Positions 28,226 to 36,760 are shown, counted from the stretch's first letter. The stretch is 50,432 nucleotides of DNA from Variovorax sp. WDL1 (GCF_001541225.1 NZ_LMTS01000025.1:1-50432), one strand, 5' to 3'. Numbers and translations are program-made. Notes: generated from the letters alone by a model not told the origin.

Positions 28226-29401
28226 ATGCCAGTCTTCGAAGGGCGCGTAAAGCTCAAGAACAACTCAGTCAAACGGGTTGAGCTCCAGGCCCGTACGGCC
28301 GAGGAGGCGCGGCACCATCTGGGCAAGATGGGTCGCATTGTCACGGTCAAGAAGAAGGTCGGCATGGACCTCGGCCGCGGCCTCACGGTCGCTGACCGCC
28401 AAATCTTCTTTAGCCGCCTGGCAGCCATGCTGAGTTCGCGCGTGGGTACCTCCGCAGCGCTGGCCCTGCTTCGCGATACGTTCAAGGGCCGCATTCAGGA
28501 GGTCTCTGCCCGCCTGCTTGCCCAGGTGGAAGCCGGCAAGGACCTCTCGGACGCCATGGAAGCTGTCGGCGCACCAGATTTCCCAGAAGCTACTGTGGCG
28601 CTCATCAAGGCTGGCGCTCGCTCAGGCGAGACCTGGCGCGCGCTGCGCGACGCTGCCGAGTTTGAGCGCGAGCTCGTGAAGGTCAAGAAGGGTGCGGCCA
28701 AGGGCCTGGCGACCGGCATCTTCTCATTCGTCTTCGCGGGCGTCATCACGGTCGTGAGTACGCTCTACGTCGGGCCAAAAATCATGGGGTCCGACCTAAT
28801 CAAGGCCGCGGGTGATTCCGTGAACATCGACTTCATCAACACCACGGCCTTTGTGGTCGGCTGCATCATGGCCGTGCTGATGGTCATAGGATTGTTCTTC
28901 TTTCTGCTTGCAGCCGTGGGCCGGCAAATCAGTCCCGTCCACGCAGACCGCTTCATCCTTAAGATTCCGTACTACAAGGACCTTATCCTTGCCAAGAACA
29001 ACTTCATAGTTCTGTACGGGCTGAGCTTGCTCGTGAAGTCCGGGGTACGCACCGAAGAAGCGCTGCGCCTCTCTGCTGTAGGTGCTCCTAAGGGCGCTTT
29101 GCGCACCGACCTGATGAACGCGACTACCGCGGTAAAAACGGGGCGCAGTTGGCCCCAGGTGATGACCACATTTCATCCGACCGACAAGGCATCCCTAATG
29201 AGCGCATCGGACCGAGAACAAGTGGCCGGAACACTGGGCACGCTAGCAAATCAGTATCGTGAGCTATACGCACAGCGGCTAGCGTCGTTCGTGCCAATGC
29301 TGAACCTCATCGCTGCCCTCTTCATGTGTATTGCCGGAGGCATTCTGTTCGGCCAAGCAATCCTTCCAATGCTTATGGCCTCCGGCGGAGTATTCGGCTA
29401 A
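28226..29401 (+). CDS. Inner-membrane platform protein (GspF/PilC family), set A
   Basis: 391 residues. Two T2SSF repeats: cytoplasmic helical bundles (about 50-150 and 260-350), each followed by membrane segments (about 160-185, 208-232 and 365-388). FSRLAAMLSSRVGTSAALALL and FIVLYGLSLLVKSGVRTEEALRLS are the matching cores. It anchors the ATPase and passes motion to pilins. Directly adjoins the ATPase gene; AAGGGAG is inside that gene's end. Confidence 0.9.
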   Translation: MPVFEGRVKLKNNSVKRVELQARTAEEARHHLGKMGRIVTVKKKVGMDLGRGLTVADRQIFFSRLAAMLSSRVGTSAALALLRDTFKGRIQEVSARLLAQVEAGKDLSDAMEAVGAPDFPEATVALIKAGARSGETWRALRDAAEFERELVKVKKGAAKGLATGIFSFVFAGVITVVSTLYVGPKIMGSDLIKAAGDSVNIDFINTTAFVVGCIMAVLMVIGLFFFLLAAVGRQISPVHADRFILKIPYYKDLILAKNNFIVLYGLSLLVKSGVRTEEALRLSAVGAPKGALRTDLMNATTAVKTGRSWPQVMTTFHPTDKASLMSASDREQVAGTLGTLANQYRELYAQRLASFVPMLNLIAALFMCIAGGILFGQAILPMLMASGGVFG

Positions 29402-29476
29402 ACGCGTTCCTATACGTGCAAGCAGCATCAACCCTCAAGCAACACAAGCAACCGAACCAGGTTTGGAGTCTTCAAT

Positions 29477-29890
29477 ATGTTCTCGCTCATCGTCACAATC
29501 CTAGCCATTGCTCTAGTGGCAGTGCTTGCCGTTGCCACCCTCCTCTATCTGAAGGATGCGGGCAAAGGTAGCTCGGCAGCCGCCCAAAGTGCGCGGTACC
29601 TTCAAGAGGGCAGCCAATTGGTCGGCGCACTCGAACTCTACAAGCTTCACAACGATGGCCAGATGCCCACCGGCGATGAGCAGCAAATCAAGGACACACT
29701 GCTTCAAGACGGCAAGTACCTGAAGGCATGGCCGCAGGAGTCGTGGAGGTTCTCGACCGACTACGCCTTCCGTGCCGAGGTGTCCAGCGAAGCTTGCGCA
29801 GCCGTCAACAAAAAGCTCGGGATTGAAGGCGTCCCGCAGTGCAGCGATACGGCCTATGAGGCCAAGTCTGTCTGCTGTGCTATCGACTGA
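29477..29890 (+). CDS. Pilin-like protein without prepilin leader
   Basis: 137 residues starting MFSLIVTILAIALVAVLAVATLLYLK, a pilin-like hydrophobic N-terminal helix, but with no preceding Gly-Phe processing site and no Glu5. The C-terminal half has a Cys pair near the end (CSDTAYEAKSVCC) typical of pilin loops. A similar start occurs in the protein at 30368-30811. CTATAC box 61 bases upstream. Expected to be packed by the set A ATPase and platform. Confidence 0.75.
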   Translation: MFSLIVTILAIALVAVLAVATLLYLKDAGKGSSAAAQSARYLQEGSQLVGALELYKLHNDGQMPTGDEQQIKDTLLQDGKYLKAWPQESWRFSTDYAFRAEVSSEACAAVNKKLGIEGVPQCSDTAYEAKSVCCAID

Positions 29891-29913
29891 AGCGCAGTCC
29901 CATCAAAGCTTAC

Positions 29914-29991
29914 CGCGGAATGGAGAAGGCTGGCCATCTCGCCTGGCTCATTACCAGGAGACCGTAGGTTCGAATCCTACTTCCGCTACCA
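29914..29991 (+). tRNA. Second initiator-like tRNA-fMet(CAT)
   Basis: Acceptor CGCGGAA/TTCCGCT leaves C1 opposite T72 (unpaired, initiator feature). Anticodon loop CTCATTA in CCTGG/CCAGG, T-stem GTAGG/CCTAC, encoded ACCA. The stem has two rather than three terminal G-C pairs. It lies 23 bases after a pilin gene. Confidence 0.9.
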
Positions 29992-30367
29992 ACTGCAAAG
30001 CGGCACGCATCGCGTGCCGCTTTCTCTTTGCGCTCGTGCCGCTGTCGCAAGGCTTGAAACACCCCTTTGCATGGCAACGTCGGGGGGGCATAAGCCAGAG
30101 GCCTTCTGAGTTGTATTGTTCTTCCTCAACGCTGGGCTTGGCCGCGAACTGCGGCGACCGGCGCGCTACCGGGCCGGTAAACGACCCGCGCGACCAGCAC
30201 TATGGACATGCATAGGAGAATGCGGCCTAGCTGGCCTGCTAGTGACCGACGAGAGTCTGCAGGGTTCCCGGGACGTCAGGTGGTGTGTCAGGAGGACGCA
30301 AACGAGAAAGCGGCCCAAGGGGCCGCTTCTGTGCGCTGTACGTGTGCGGGGCATGCCCCGCATGCGA
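29992..30367. other. Gene-poor interval with terminators
   Basis: A strong terminator AAAGCGGCACGC/GCGTGCCGCTTT with CTCTTTG sits at 29997-30029 after the tRNA, and another, AAGCGGCCC/GGGCCGCTT (30308-30328), ends the minus-strand pilin gene. Between about 30030 and 30300 I see no convincing gene or RNA. Confidence 0.7.
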
Positions 30368-30811
30368 TTACAGCTTGTAGGTGATGGTGTACACCGGAGT
30401 TGCAGCGCCGTCGCCCTTGCAGAAGAAGGCCTTGGCTGCTTCTTCGGCTGCGTCGGCCGGGCCGGCTTCCGGCAGGCCTGCCTTCACGTTGATGGCGTCG
30501 CACACCTTCTTGCTGGGCACGACCGAGGTTGCGAGAGTCATGTCGGCCGACGCCCAGGTGCCGGGGACTTGCGCCAGGTATGCCGGTGCTAGGTCGTCGA
30601 TGGTGGCCGGGGCAGCCACGAGCGTGCCGGCTTCGACGTCGGTCTTGGCCAGTTGCGAAGCGCCATTCAGCTGCTGGCCTTCGTTGATGAACTGCGAGGC
30701 CTTGGCTTCAGCGGCACCCTTGTTAAAGGCGGTACCGCCGTAGTAGATGGTGGCGAGAGCCAGAGCAGCGACCAGAGCGATGGAGATGATGGTGATGATG
30801 AGGGAGAACAT
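30368..30811 (-). CDS. Pilin-like protein without prepilin leader, second
   Basis: 147 residues from the ATG with AAGGA eight bases upstream (a start 11 codons earlier lacks one). N-terminus MFSLIITIISIALVAALALATIYYGG closely matches that of the 29477 protein, then diverges. Two Cys near residues 101 and 135 could form the C-terminal disulfide loop. As with its partner, no Gly-Phe cleavage site is present. CTATAC box on its strand at 30894-30899. It probably forms part of a pilus or pseudopilus. Confidence 0.75.
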   Translation of the reverse strand: MFSLIITIISIALVAALALATIYYGGTAFNKGAAEAKASQFINEGQQLNGASQLAKTDVEAGTLVAAPATIDDLAPAYLAQVPGTWASADMTLATSVVPSKKVCDAINVKAGLPEAGPADAAEEAAKAFFCKGDGAATPVYTITYKL

Positions 30812-30999
30812 GGTGTCGAATCCTTGATGGAGTGGAAAATTCACCAGCCGGTCGGTTGACGCACATGCGTCACTCGCAGCCTGCTGATACTCCGTATAGA
30901 AAGTCGACTAAGAAACGAATATCAGTTTTTATATGGTTGAGGCCTATTTGCGTACAGCCCCAATCGGATTGAAAAGGCCCGCTAGTGCGGGCCGTTGTC

Positions 31000-31482
31000 T
31001 TAAGATTTGGGCAACGCCTTTGGAGGCATCAACTTCGACCCGGAGGCCGCGGGTCCCGGGTTCGCGGCCGCTGCAGCCGCGTCAGGCTTCGCCTTTGCCG
31101 CTTCTCTCATGGCCTGCGGACGGGCCACGGTCAAGCTCATCCCAGGGCGCGCACAGGCCTCTCCCATGCAGAACGACTTCATCTCGAGCTTGCACACGGT
31201 GGCTGCCAGCGTGGCGCGCTCCAACTGCTCCTTCGGGGCGTCGGAGAGTTCTTCGAAGATGATGATGTCATCGCCTTTCATGGCGACATCCCTGTAGCCC
31301 AGGCTGCGTAGAGTGCCCGCGCACGACTGTAGGTCGACGACTGCTCCGCTATAGGTCGGCGCGGGGCGTGCCTGGCTCGGGGTCACCGCAAAATAGGAGG
31401 TCAGCGCCCATGCGAACACGCCGATGGCGATGAACGTCGAGCCAGCCGCGGTGTTGAACTTGCGTTTTTGTTCTGGAGACAT
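31000..31482 (-). CDS. Hypothetical single-pass membrane protein, set A operon
   Basis: 160 residues; AAGGAC before the ATG. One transmembrane helix (about 14-31), then a periplasmic domain with four Cys (near 57, 97, 106, 111) and an Ala/Pro-rich tail. Last gene of a tightly packed minus operon (34696 to 31000). Possibly a bitopic partner of the secretin; no family recognised. Confidence 0.65.
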   Translation of the reverse strand: MSPEQKRKFNTAAGSTFIAIGVFAWALTSYFAVTPSQARPAPTYSGAVVDLQSCAGTLRSLGYRDVAMKGDDIIIFEELSDAPKEQLERATLAATVCKLEMKSFCMGEACARPGMSLTVARPQAMREAAKAKPDAAAAAANPGPAASGSKLMPPKALPKS

Positions 31483-31492
31483 GTATCGGTCC

Positions 31493-32503
31493 TTATTGCC
31501 CGGCGGGAGTCGTAGGGGGAGCGGGAGGCGGCGTAAGGTCTGGAGCTGGCGGCGCCACCTGCGGCGGGGGCGGCGCACCGACGGGCGCAGCCTGCGTCAT
31601 CCGGGCGTCCCGAATATCAAGCGCCTTCCATCGCTTGTCGGCGTACTCCACCTTTGCAACGTACGAGTTCGGCTGCAAGGACTGCAGGCGCGGCCAGCGC
31701 GAGATTGGCAGGTCGTCATAGTTCACGCGGCTCACGGCGGAGGCTACCGGTGCGTCGTACGGCTGGTATCGCGTCACCATGGAGCCCACCAGGGCAAAGA
31801 AGCCGGTCACGAAGAACACGGCGCCCAGCACCAGAAAACGAGTTCGCTGGTTCAGGGCAGGCGACATGCGCTCGCGCGGCGCCAGCCAGGCGGTCGGTTC
31901 CTTCGTGGACGATTCCGGCAGAAGAATGGCCGACAGTCCCGTGGCCTGGCGCTCCACTTCGACGAGGCGCGTGCCCGTGCGGATGGTCACCTTCGCCGGC
32001 TCGTCCGCGCGATAGGGGCCGAGGCTGTCGAAGTACTTGATGATTTGCGGCAGGTAGGCGACGCCGTCGCCGCCTTCGTGCACTTCGTAGGCGTAGCCGT
32101 CCCCGAGCTTGAAGGCGTCGTAGAAAGCCATGGCCGGCTGGTCGAAGTGCTTTTCCGCCACGCCGAGCGCGTACTCGCGGGCGTCACGCTCGCGGACCTC
32201 CGGCAGGTAGCCGATGAGGATTCGAATGGGAGCCGAGCGCAGCACGGTCGTTGGCTCGCCCGGGGACGCGGCGGTCGGGTCTTCGCTCACGGCGGACTTC
32301 ATGCGGCTGCCGAAGAAGCGCTTCCTCGGCTTCATGACCGGCAGCGCGTCTGCGGCCTGGGCGGTCGCCTCCTCTGCGATGGGCTCCAGGGCCTGGCTCA
32401 CCGGCTGCTCTCCCGTGGGGAGGAAGTCGCTCTCGCGCCACTCCTCATCGAACGAAGGCTCCGAAGGTTGCTTCGGGGCGGGGGATTCTTGGAGGTTGTT
32501 CAT
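31493..32503 (-). CDS. Inner-membrane pilus accessory protein (PilO-like?), set A
   Basis: 336 residues. Acidic, Pro-rich cytoplasmic N-terminus (1-70), a mixed domain (PIRILIGYLPEVRERDAREYAL...), one transmembrane helix near 221-243 (RFLVLGAVFFVTGFFALVGS), then a periplasmic Pro-rich tail. Topology is like pilin accessory protein PilO of IncI plasmids or GspL/GspM, but no diagnostic motif is visible. Eight bases after the secretin gene, so co-translated. Confidence 0.55.
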   Translation of the reverse strand: MNNLQESPAPKQPSEPSFDEEWRESDFLPTGEQPVSQALEPIAEEATAQAADALPVMKPRKRFFGSRMKSAVSEDPTAASPGEPTTVLRSAPIRILIGYLPEVRERDAREYALGVAEKHFDQPAMAFYDAFKLGDGYAYEVHEGGDGVAYLPQIIKYFDSLGPYRADEPAKVTIRTGTRLVEVERQATGLSAILLPESSTKEPTAWLAPRERMSPALNQRTRFLVLGAVFFVTGFFALVGSMVTRYQPYDAPVASAVSRVNYDDLPISRWPRLQSLQPNSYVAKVEYADKRWKALDIRDARMTQAAPVGAPPPPQVAPPAPDLTPPPAPPTTPAGQ

Positions 32504-32511
32504 CTGCGTCC

Positions 32512-34179
32512 TTACTCCGCCTTGCCCGCGTTCAGGCGGCCGCCGGCCTTGCGCTTCTCGGCGGCGGTCGGGTTGGCCTTGCCGGGCGCGAGCTCGAGGT
32601 AGTCCTCCATGCCAGGCTCCGACTCCTCGACGAGCTGGCCGATGCGAACCACGCTCGAGCGCACGACGATGAACATGCTCTGGCGGTCCAGCTTCAGGGT
32701 CTGCGATTCAGCCTTGGTGCCCTGCAGGAACAGGGGTGAGCCGAAGCTGTTCGAAATAGAGTCGTAGGCCAGGCCGCCGACGACCACGGTCTGGCCGGGG
32801 CGCATGCGCAGGATATCGTTGAAGCTGCGTTCCGCCGTCGTCGGCTGGGTCAGCTTGCCGAGCTGGTTGCCCGCGGACAGCTCGTTGAAGGCAATCACGG
32901 CCTTGATGGCAAGCTTCATGTCCACCGTCACCGTGTTGGCAGCCGAGTCATAGGTCGGCGTCATTTCGACGGTGATGCCGTCGTCAGCCTTCTCCGTCTG
33001 CGTCGAGCCCAGCGCGGTGTTGTTGTTCGCGCCGGTCGATTGCGTCACGCCGATTTCCTTCACGTAGGGAATCTGGGTGAGCGACTTGAACTCGACCTTG
33101 TTGCCGGCCACCGTCTTCAGCAGGACGTTCTGCTTGGTCTCGGCGTTGCCGTACGTTTGCAGGAAGTTGAACATCCCGGAGAAGTTGAAGCGCTGCGTGA
33201 AGATGAGGCCTTGCAGAGCGCCGCCAGCGAAGCCTGCCTGGGACACTGCGCCTGCGATGCTGCCCACAGCGTTGGCTGCATCGGCGACGGCGTTGCCGGT
33301 CGTGCCCGTCGTGCCCGTCGTGCCGGTCGCTCCGGTCGTGCCGTTGGTCCCGGTTGTGCCGGTTTGTCCGTTGATGCCGGTGCCGGTCGTGGGCTGGTTC
33401 AGGTTGAGCGCTTTCTGCCAGGCCTGGATATCCTGGACGTTGCCGCCAGTCAGTGCCGCCAGCTGGAGCTTCTCCCAGTCCACGCCCTGCTTGGCGTTCT
33501 GGTTCAGGGTCACGTTCACCACCGCCACCTGCAGCGTCACGAAGGCCGAGTTGTCCGTCATGCGGCCGAGGTAGTGGCGAACCTTGCGGTACTGCGAAGG
33601 GGTGACGTCCAGCGAGGCCATGCCGGCTTGCCACGTAACCGCACGCTCCTTGATGCCAATGGCGTCCAGGCCTTTGACCAGCACCTCACCGAAGGTGTTG
33701 TCCTGGGGGACGCTCACGGCGATGCGCTCGGTGCTCGAGACAAGGACGGCGCCTTCGTTCCAGGTGAACCAGACATCCGTTGCGCGACCGATGGCGCTCA
33801 GCAGCTGGCCGAGGGTGCCGTTGAAGCGCGGCATGTAGAAGCTCTTGCCGGCGGCCTGTTCATCCGAAATCAGAATGGGAACGCCCATCTCGCCCAGCAC
33901 GGCGACCACGTCCTTGACGGTTGCACCCGGCTCGAGGCTCAGCTGCACCTTGCGGTTCTTGACTTCAGGCGGGAGGGAGAACGGCGTCATGATGACGATG
34001 GACGCCTTCCCCTCCTTCACCACCGGTGCCGCGTCCCAGCCCTCCGAGATGGACATGGCCTGCTCCGCCTTCAGCGAGGTATTCGGAAGGTCCTCAGGAA
34101 AATCCTTGGGGGTGATGGTGGAGCAGCCCGCCAGCATGACGGCTGCGGCCACGGCGACGAGTCGCAGGGTCTTGTTCAT
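32512..34179 (-). CDS. Secretin lipoprotein, set A, with collagen-like insert
   Basis: 555 residues. Lipoprotein signal with lipobox LAGC (Cys 19). Periplasmic N-domains (about 60-230), then the secretin C-terminal domain with IPYVKEIG, VEMTPTYDS...VDMKLAIKAV and MRPGQTVVVGGLAYD. It forms the outer-membrane gate for the pilus. Residues about 266-296 are a G-T-T triplet repeat, like collagen, coded by near-identical 9-base units (33298-33400); this is unusual for secretins. AAGGA precedes the ATG. Chosen over the longer frame because of the signal peptide. Confidence 0.88.
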   Translation of the reverse strand: MNKTLRLVAVAAAVMLAGCSTITPKDFPEDLPNTSLKAEQAMSISEGWDAAPVVKEGKASIVIMTPFSLPPEVKNRKVQLSLEPGATVKDVVAVLGEMGVPILISDEQAAGKSFYMPRFNGTLGQLLSAIGRATDVWFTWNEGAVLVSSTERIAVSVPQDNTFGEVLVKGLDAIGIKERAVTWQAGMASLDVTPSQYRKVRHYLGRMTDNSAFVTLQVAVVNVTLNQNAKQGVDWEKLQLAALTGGNVQDIQAWQKALNLNQPTTGTGINGQTGTTGTNGTTGATGTTGTTGTTGNAVADAANAVGSIAGAVSQAGFAGGALQGLIFTQRFNFSGMFNFLQTYGNAETKQNVLLKTVAGNKVEFKSLTQIPYVKEIGVTQSTGANNNTALGSTQTEKADDGITVEMTPTYDSAANTVTVDMKLAIKAVIAFNELSAGNQLGKLTQPTTAERSFNDILRMRPGQTVVVGGLAYDSISNSFGSPLFLQGTKAESQTLKLDRQSMFIVVRSSVVRIGQLVEESEPGMEDYLELAPGKANPTAAEKRKAGGRLNAGKAE

Positions 34180-34192
34180 TTTCAAGGGTTCC

Positions 34193-34654
34193 TTATTTCT
34201 TCGGGGCAGGCTTGCCGACGCTGGACGGCAGGTCGCGCGGAGTGGGCGCCGCGGGCATCGGAACCGGAGCCCCGACGGTCGCGGCGGGAGCGCCAACCTG
34301 CGCGGCCGGGTTGGAGACTCTGCGGATGAGTTCCTTGTCAGCGGCCTTCTCGAACACGTACGTGTTGGTGCCGCGGTAGATGCGCAGGCCGTTTACCGTG
34401 CCGACTCGACTTGCGTCCACTTCTTCTTCAATGGTGGGTTTGGAAAGCACGATGGGCATTGCCGGCGCAGCCGGTACGGGTGCCTGAACGACGCCCGGCG
34501 TGGCCAGCGGCATTCCCGGTTGCGACTGCTCCACCACGGGGGCCGGCTGCGCGGGCTCCACGGGGCGCGCGAAGGGATTTGGTGCGGACTGTGCGAGCGC
34601 AACGCCGGAGGCGGTGGCCAGCAGCGCCGCGACGGCAAGGTGAAGTTTTTTCAT
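34193..34654 (-). CDS. Proline-rich periplasmic protein, set A
   Basis: 153 residues. Signal peptide 1-21 (MKKLHLAVAALLATASGVALA), then a Pro/Ala-rich linker, a small central domain (RVGTVNGLRIYRGTNTYVFEK...ELIRRVS) and another Pro-rich tail. Lies 13 bases before the secretin gene. Layout resembles PilP/GspC-type periplasmic linkers, but no motif proves it. GTTTAAAC at 34694-34701 is just upstream. Confidence 0.6.
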   Translation of the reverse strand: MKKLHLAVAALLATASGVALAQSAPNPFARPVEPAQPAPVVEQSQPGMPLATPGVVQAPVPAAPAMPIVLSKPTIEEEVDASRVGTVNGLRIYRGTNTYVFEKAADKELIRRVSNPAAQVGAPAATVGAPVPMPAAPTPRDLPSSVGKPAPKK

Positions 34655-34695
34655 CGGTAGAGAGGGGCGAGGTTCATAGTTCTAGGCACAGGCGT

Positions 34696-36165
34696 TTAAA
34701 CCTCGGCCGGCGGCGCAGGCGGCTTTTCTCTCGGCGTAGCTGGCTTGAGCACGCTGCCCAGCAGGTCCCCCTTCGAGATGGCGGTCCCTGCGACGGTCGC
34801 GGCGTTTGTAGAAGCCGATGGCGTGAAGAGCGTCCCGGAGATGGCAACGTCGTACATGCTGTCCTCCTTCGGGAGCTGCGTCATGTACTCCTCAGGCACG
34901 TCGATGATGATGACGCCCTTGAACTCCAGCTTGCCTGCCTTGACGTTCCACAGCGCCTCCTTGACCTCAAGCTTCGTACTCTCGTGCTTGCGCACGAGCC
35001 AACCCTTTTCGTCCAGGGCCTTCAAGAGTGCCAGGGTGAATGGCTGGAGGCGGCTGCGCTCCTTCGGATTGGGGGCAAGTGCGCCGCGCACTTCCTGTGG
35101 CAGCTTCGCGAGCACGGTGTCGCGCAGCTTGATTTCAAGCATGTAGACGCGGTTCTTCACTTTCCAGGCGACGGCCTGCACGCCCTTGGGCAAGCCGCGG
35201 CTCTGGAACGAGAGTTGCGGAAGCGCCTGGAGGAAGCCCTCCAGGATGAGGTCCGGCAACTCGAGCTTCTCCAGGGTCTGGGTCTTCTGCTCGGTCAGGG
35301 CTTCAGCCTGGGCGCCATCGGCTGCATCCAGGATTTCGCGCGCTTGCCGGTAGATGGCAGGGTCGCCGTTGACATCAGGAATCTGGCGCGGGCGGCTGTG
35401 GAACTTGACGGCCATCATCACCGCATTGCGGTCAGCTTCCGGCAGGGCCCACCACGAGGTCAGCGTACCGAGGATGCGGGAGGCCTCGCGGTCATGGTCC
35501 TTGATGGCCGTCCAGGTATCGCCACGCTTCACGTACGCCTCAATTTTCCCGAGCTCGTGGGCTGCTGCGACCACTGCCGACAGGCCAGGGTACCGGCGAT
35601 GGGTCAAGGCCTTGGAGGCAAGGTTGAGGGCGTGCTCGAGAAGGCTGACCCTCACGCCTTCTCCGGGGTATGCGTCAGGGTGCGCCGAAAGCGTCCCGAG
35701 GACGTCGCCGAGCAGCACACGCTCTTTTTCCGTCATGCGCGACAGCGCCGAGTCGTCGTCGGCGCCCAAGTCCAATTCATCGCGCGGCCAGGTCTTGGGC
35801 AGCGGGAGCTCGCCGCGGGTGATAGTGACCTCGCGGAAGGAGCCCGAACCCGCTTCCCGCTCTGCCCGTTCCTTGCTCTGGCGCGCCGCCTGCGTCCATA
35901 CCAGGCCCAGGCCAACAGCTCCGAACATGGCAGACCCCAACAGGATGGGAGCGGTCCAGTATGCGAGCACCGAGATTTGCACCCGCCAGGCCCCCATGAT
36001 GGAGATTTCCGCCGGGACCTTCAGGTTGATGAAGGGCAGGAGCTTCTGCAGGGCGACCAAGGCCTTGTAGTTCGTCTCTGGCGAGGCCAGGGTCCACCAG
36101 ACGGTGGAGAAGAGGAACCAGAACAGCAGGACGACGATGAAACTTTTAAGGAGCTTGGGGCGCAT
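34696..36165 (-). CDS. Membrane-anchored protein with HD-like domain, set A
   Basis: 489 residues. Two transmembrane helices (about 8-27 and 65-90), then a cytoplasmic helical domain with LLEHALNLASKALTHRRYP, VVAAAHELGK and IKDHDREASRIL, spaced like the H...HD/HE...D pattern of HD hydrolases. The second motif reads HE rather than HD, so activity is uncertain. This resembles the N-terminal HD region of MobH/TraI-type conjugation proteins. First gene of the operon leading to the secretin. CTATAC box on its strand at 36198-36203, 33 bases upstream. Confidence 0.55.
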   Translation of the reverse strand: MRPKLLKSFIVVLLFWFLFSTVWWTLASPETNYKALVALQKLLPFINLKVPAEISIMGAWRVQISVLAYWTAPILLGSAMFGAVGLGLVWTQAARQSKERAEREAGSGSFREVTITRGELPLPKTWPRDELDLGADDDSALSRMTEKERVLLGDVLGTLSAHPDAYPGEGVRVSLLEHALNLASKALTHRRYPGLSAVVAAAHELGKIEAYVKRGDTWTAIKDHDREASRILGTLTSWWALPEADRNAVMMAVKFHSRPRQIPDVNGDPAIYRQAREILDAADGAQAEALTEQKTQTLEKLELPDLILEGFLQALPQLSFQSRGLPKGVQAVAWKVKNRVYMLEIKLRDTVLAKLPQEVRGALAPNPKERSRLQPFTLALLKALDEKGWLVRKHESTKLEVKEALWNVKAGKLEFKGVIIIDVPEEYMTQLPKEDSMYDVAISGTLFTPSASTNAATVAGTAISKGDLLGSVLKPATPREKPPAPPAEV

Positions 36166-36257
36166 AGGTGGTGTCGGGGCTTAAAGGCGGCATCACCGTA
36201 TAGCTGAATCGTTTATGTGCAGCGGTGCCTACACGTCCGAGCGATACCACTAGCCGC

Positions 36258-36314
36258 TTGACTGATACTGACAGTGCTCGTATAATTCGTAACACTGACA
36301 GAATTCGACTGTCA
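36258..36314 (+). promoter_or_regulatory. Consensus promoter with overlapping repeats
   Basis: TTGACT (36258-36263), 17 bases, TATAAT (36281-36286). CTGACAG occurs at 36268-36274 in the spacer and at 36295-36301 downstream, and TGACAG-aattcga-CTGTCA forms an inverted repeat at 36296-36314. The arrangement fits a repressor-controlled promoter for the gene at 36353. Confidence 0.75.
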
Positions 36315-36352
36315 CTCGTTTTAGGCCCAACCCCAACCGCCGAAGGAATCAC

Positions 36353-36673
36353 ATGACTGCAGCAGCCACCACCAAGCAACAGCCGAAAACCACGTACTTC
36401 TACAAACTGTTCCGCGTCAAGCGCAGCGACGGCCGCGTGACCACGGTTTCCCTGAACCCCCTCCTGGTCACCCAGGCCTGCCGTGCGGTTCCTGGTGGTT
36501 TGCCTTCCGTGAACAAGCTGGTGCGCGAGGCTGCCGCCCGCTTCGAAACCGGCATGTACAAGAACTGCTCCGGGTACGTGAGCAAGCAGTTGACCGCTGC
36601 TGTCGAAGTGGCGCTGGTCGAACGCCGCTCCAATCGAGTCGCCAACGATGCCATGAACGCCGTGGCCGCCTGA
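36353..36673 (+). CDS. Small hypothetical protein with strong regulated promoter
   Basis: 106 residues, basic and helical, no Cys pair or membrane helix. TTYFYKLFRVKRSDGRVTTVSLNPLLVTQACR looks like a small beta-helix unit, and KLVREAAARFETG a second helix. It might bind DNA and repress its own promoter, whose repeats at 36268-36314 invite this idea, but no helix-turn-helix is evident. Followed by a strong terminator. Confidence 0.6.
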   Translation: MTAAATTKQQPKTTYFYKLFRVKRSDGRVTTVSLNPLLVTQACRAVPGGLPSVNKLVREAAARFETGMYKNCSGYVSKQLTAAVEVALVERRSNRVANDAMNAVAA

Positions 36674-36691
36674 GCTCTAGCTCCCGCCTCG

Positions 36692-36717
36692 AACGCCGCC
36701 CTCGGGCGGCGTTTTGC
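36692..36717 (+). terminator. Terminator after 36353 gene
   Basis: AACGCCGCC/GGCGGCGTT with a CTCG loop followed by TTGC. Confidence 0.85.
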
Positions 36718-36730
36718 ATTTCCAGGACGC

Positions 36731-36760
36731 AAAAAAGCACCCGGACGTCAATCCGGGCGC
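36731..36760 (-). terminator. Terminator after dihydrofolate reductase gene
   Basis: On the minus strand GCGCCCGGA pairs with TCCGGGTGC and TTTTTT follows. Confidence 0.85.

Noticed and set aside
33040..36207. Plus-strand frames of 429 and 598 codons opposite set A genes
   Set aside because: Antisense to secretin and HD-like genes with clear motifs and signal peptides; no ribosome sites or domains.
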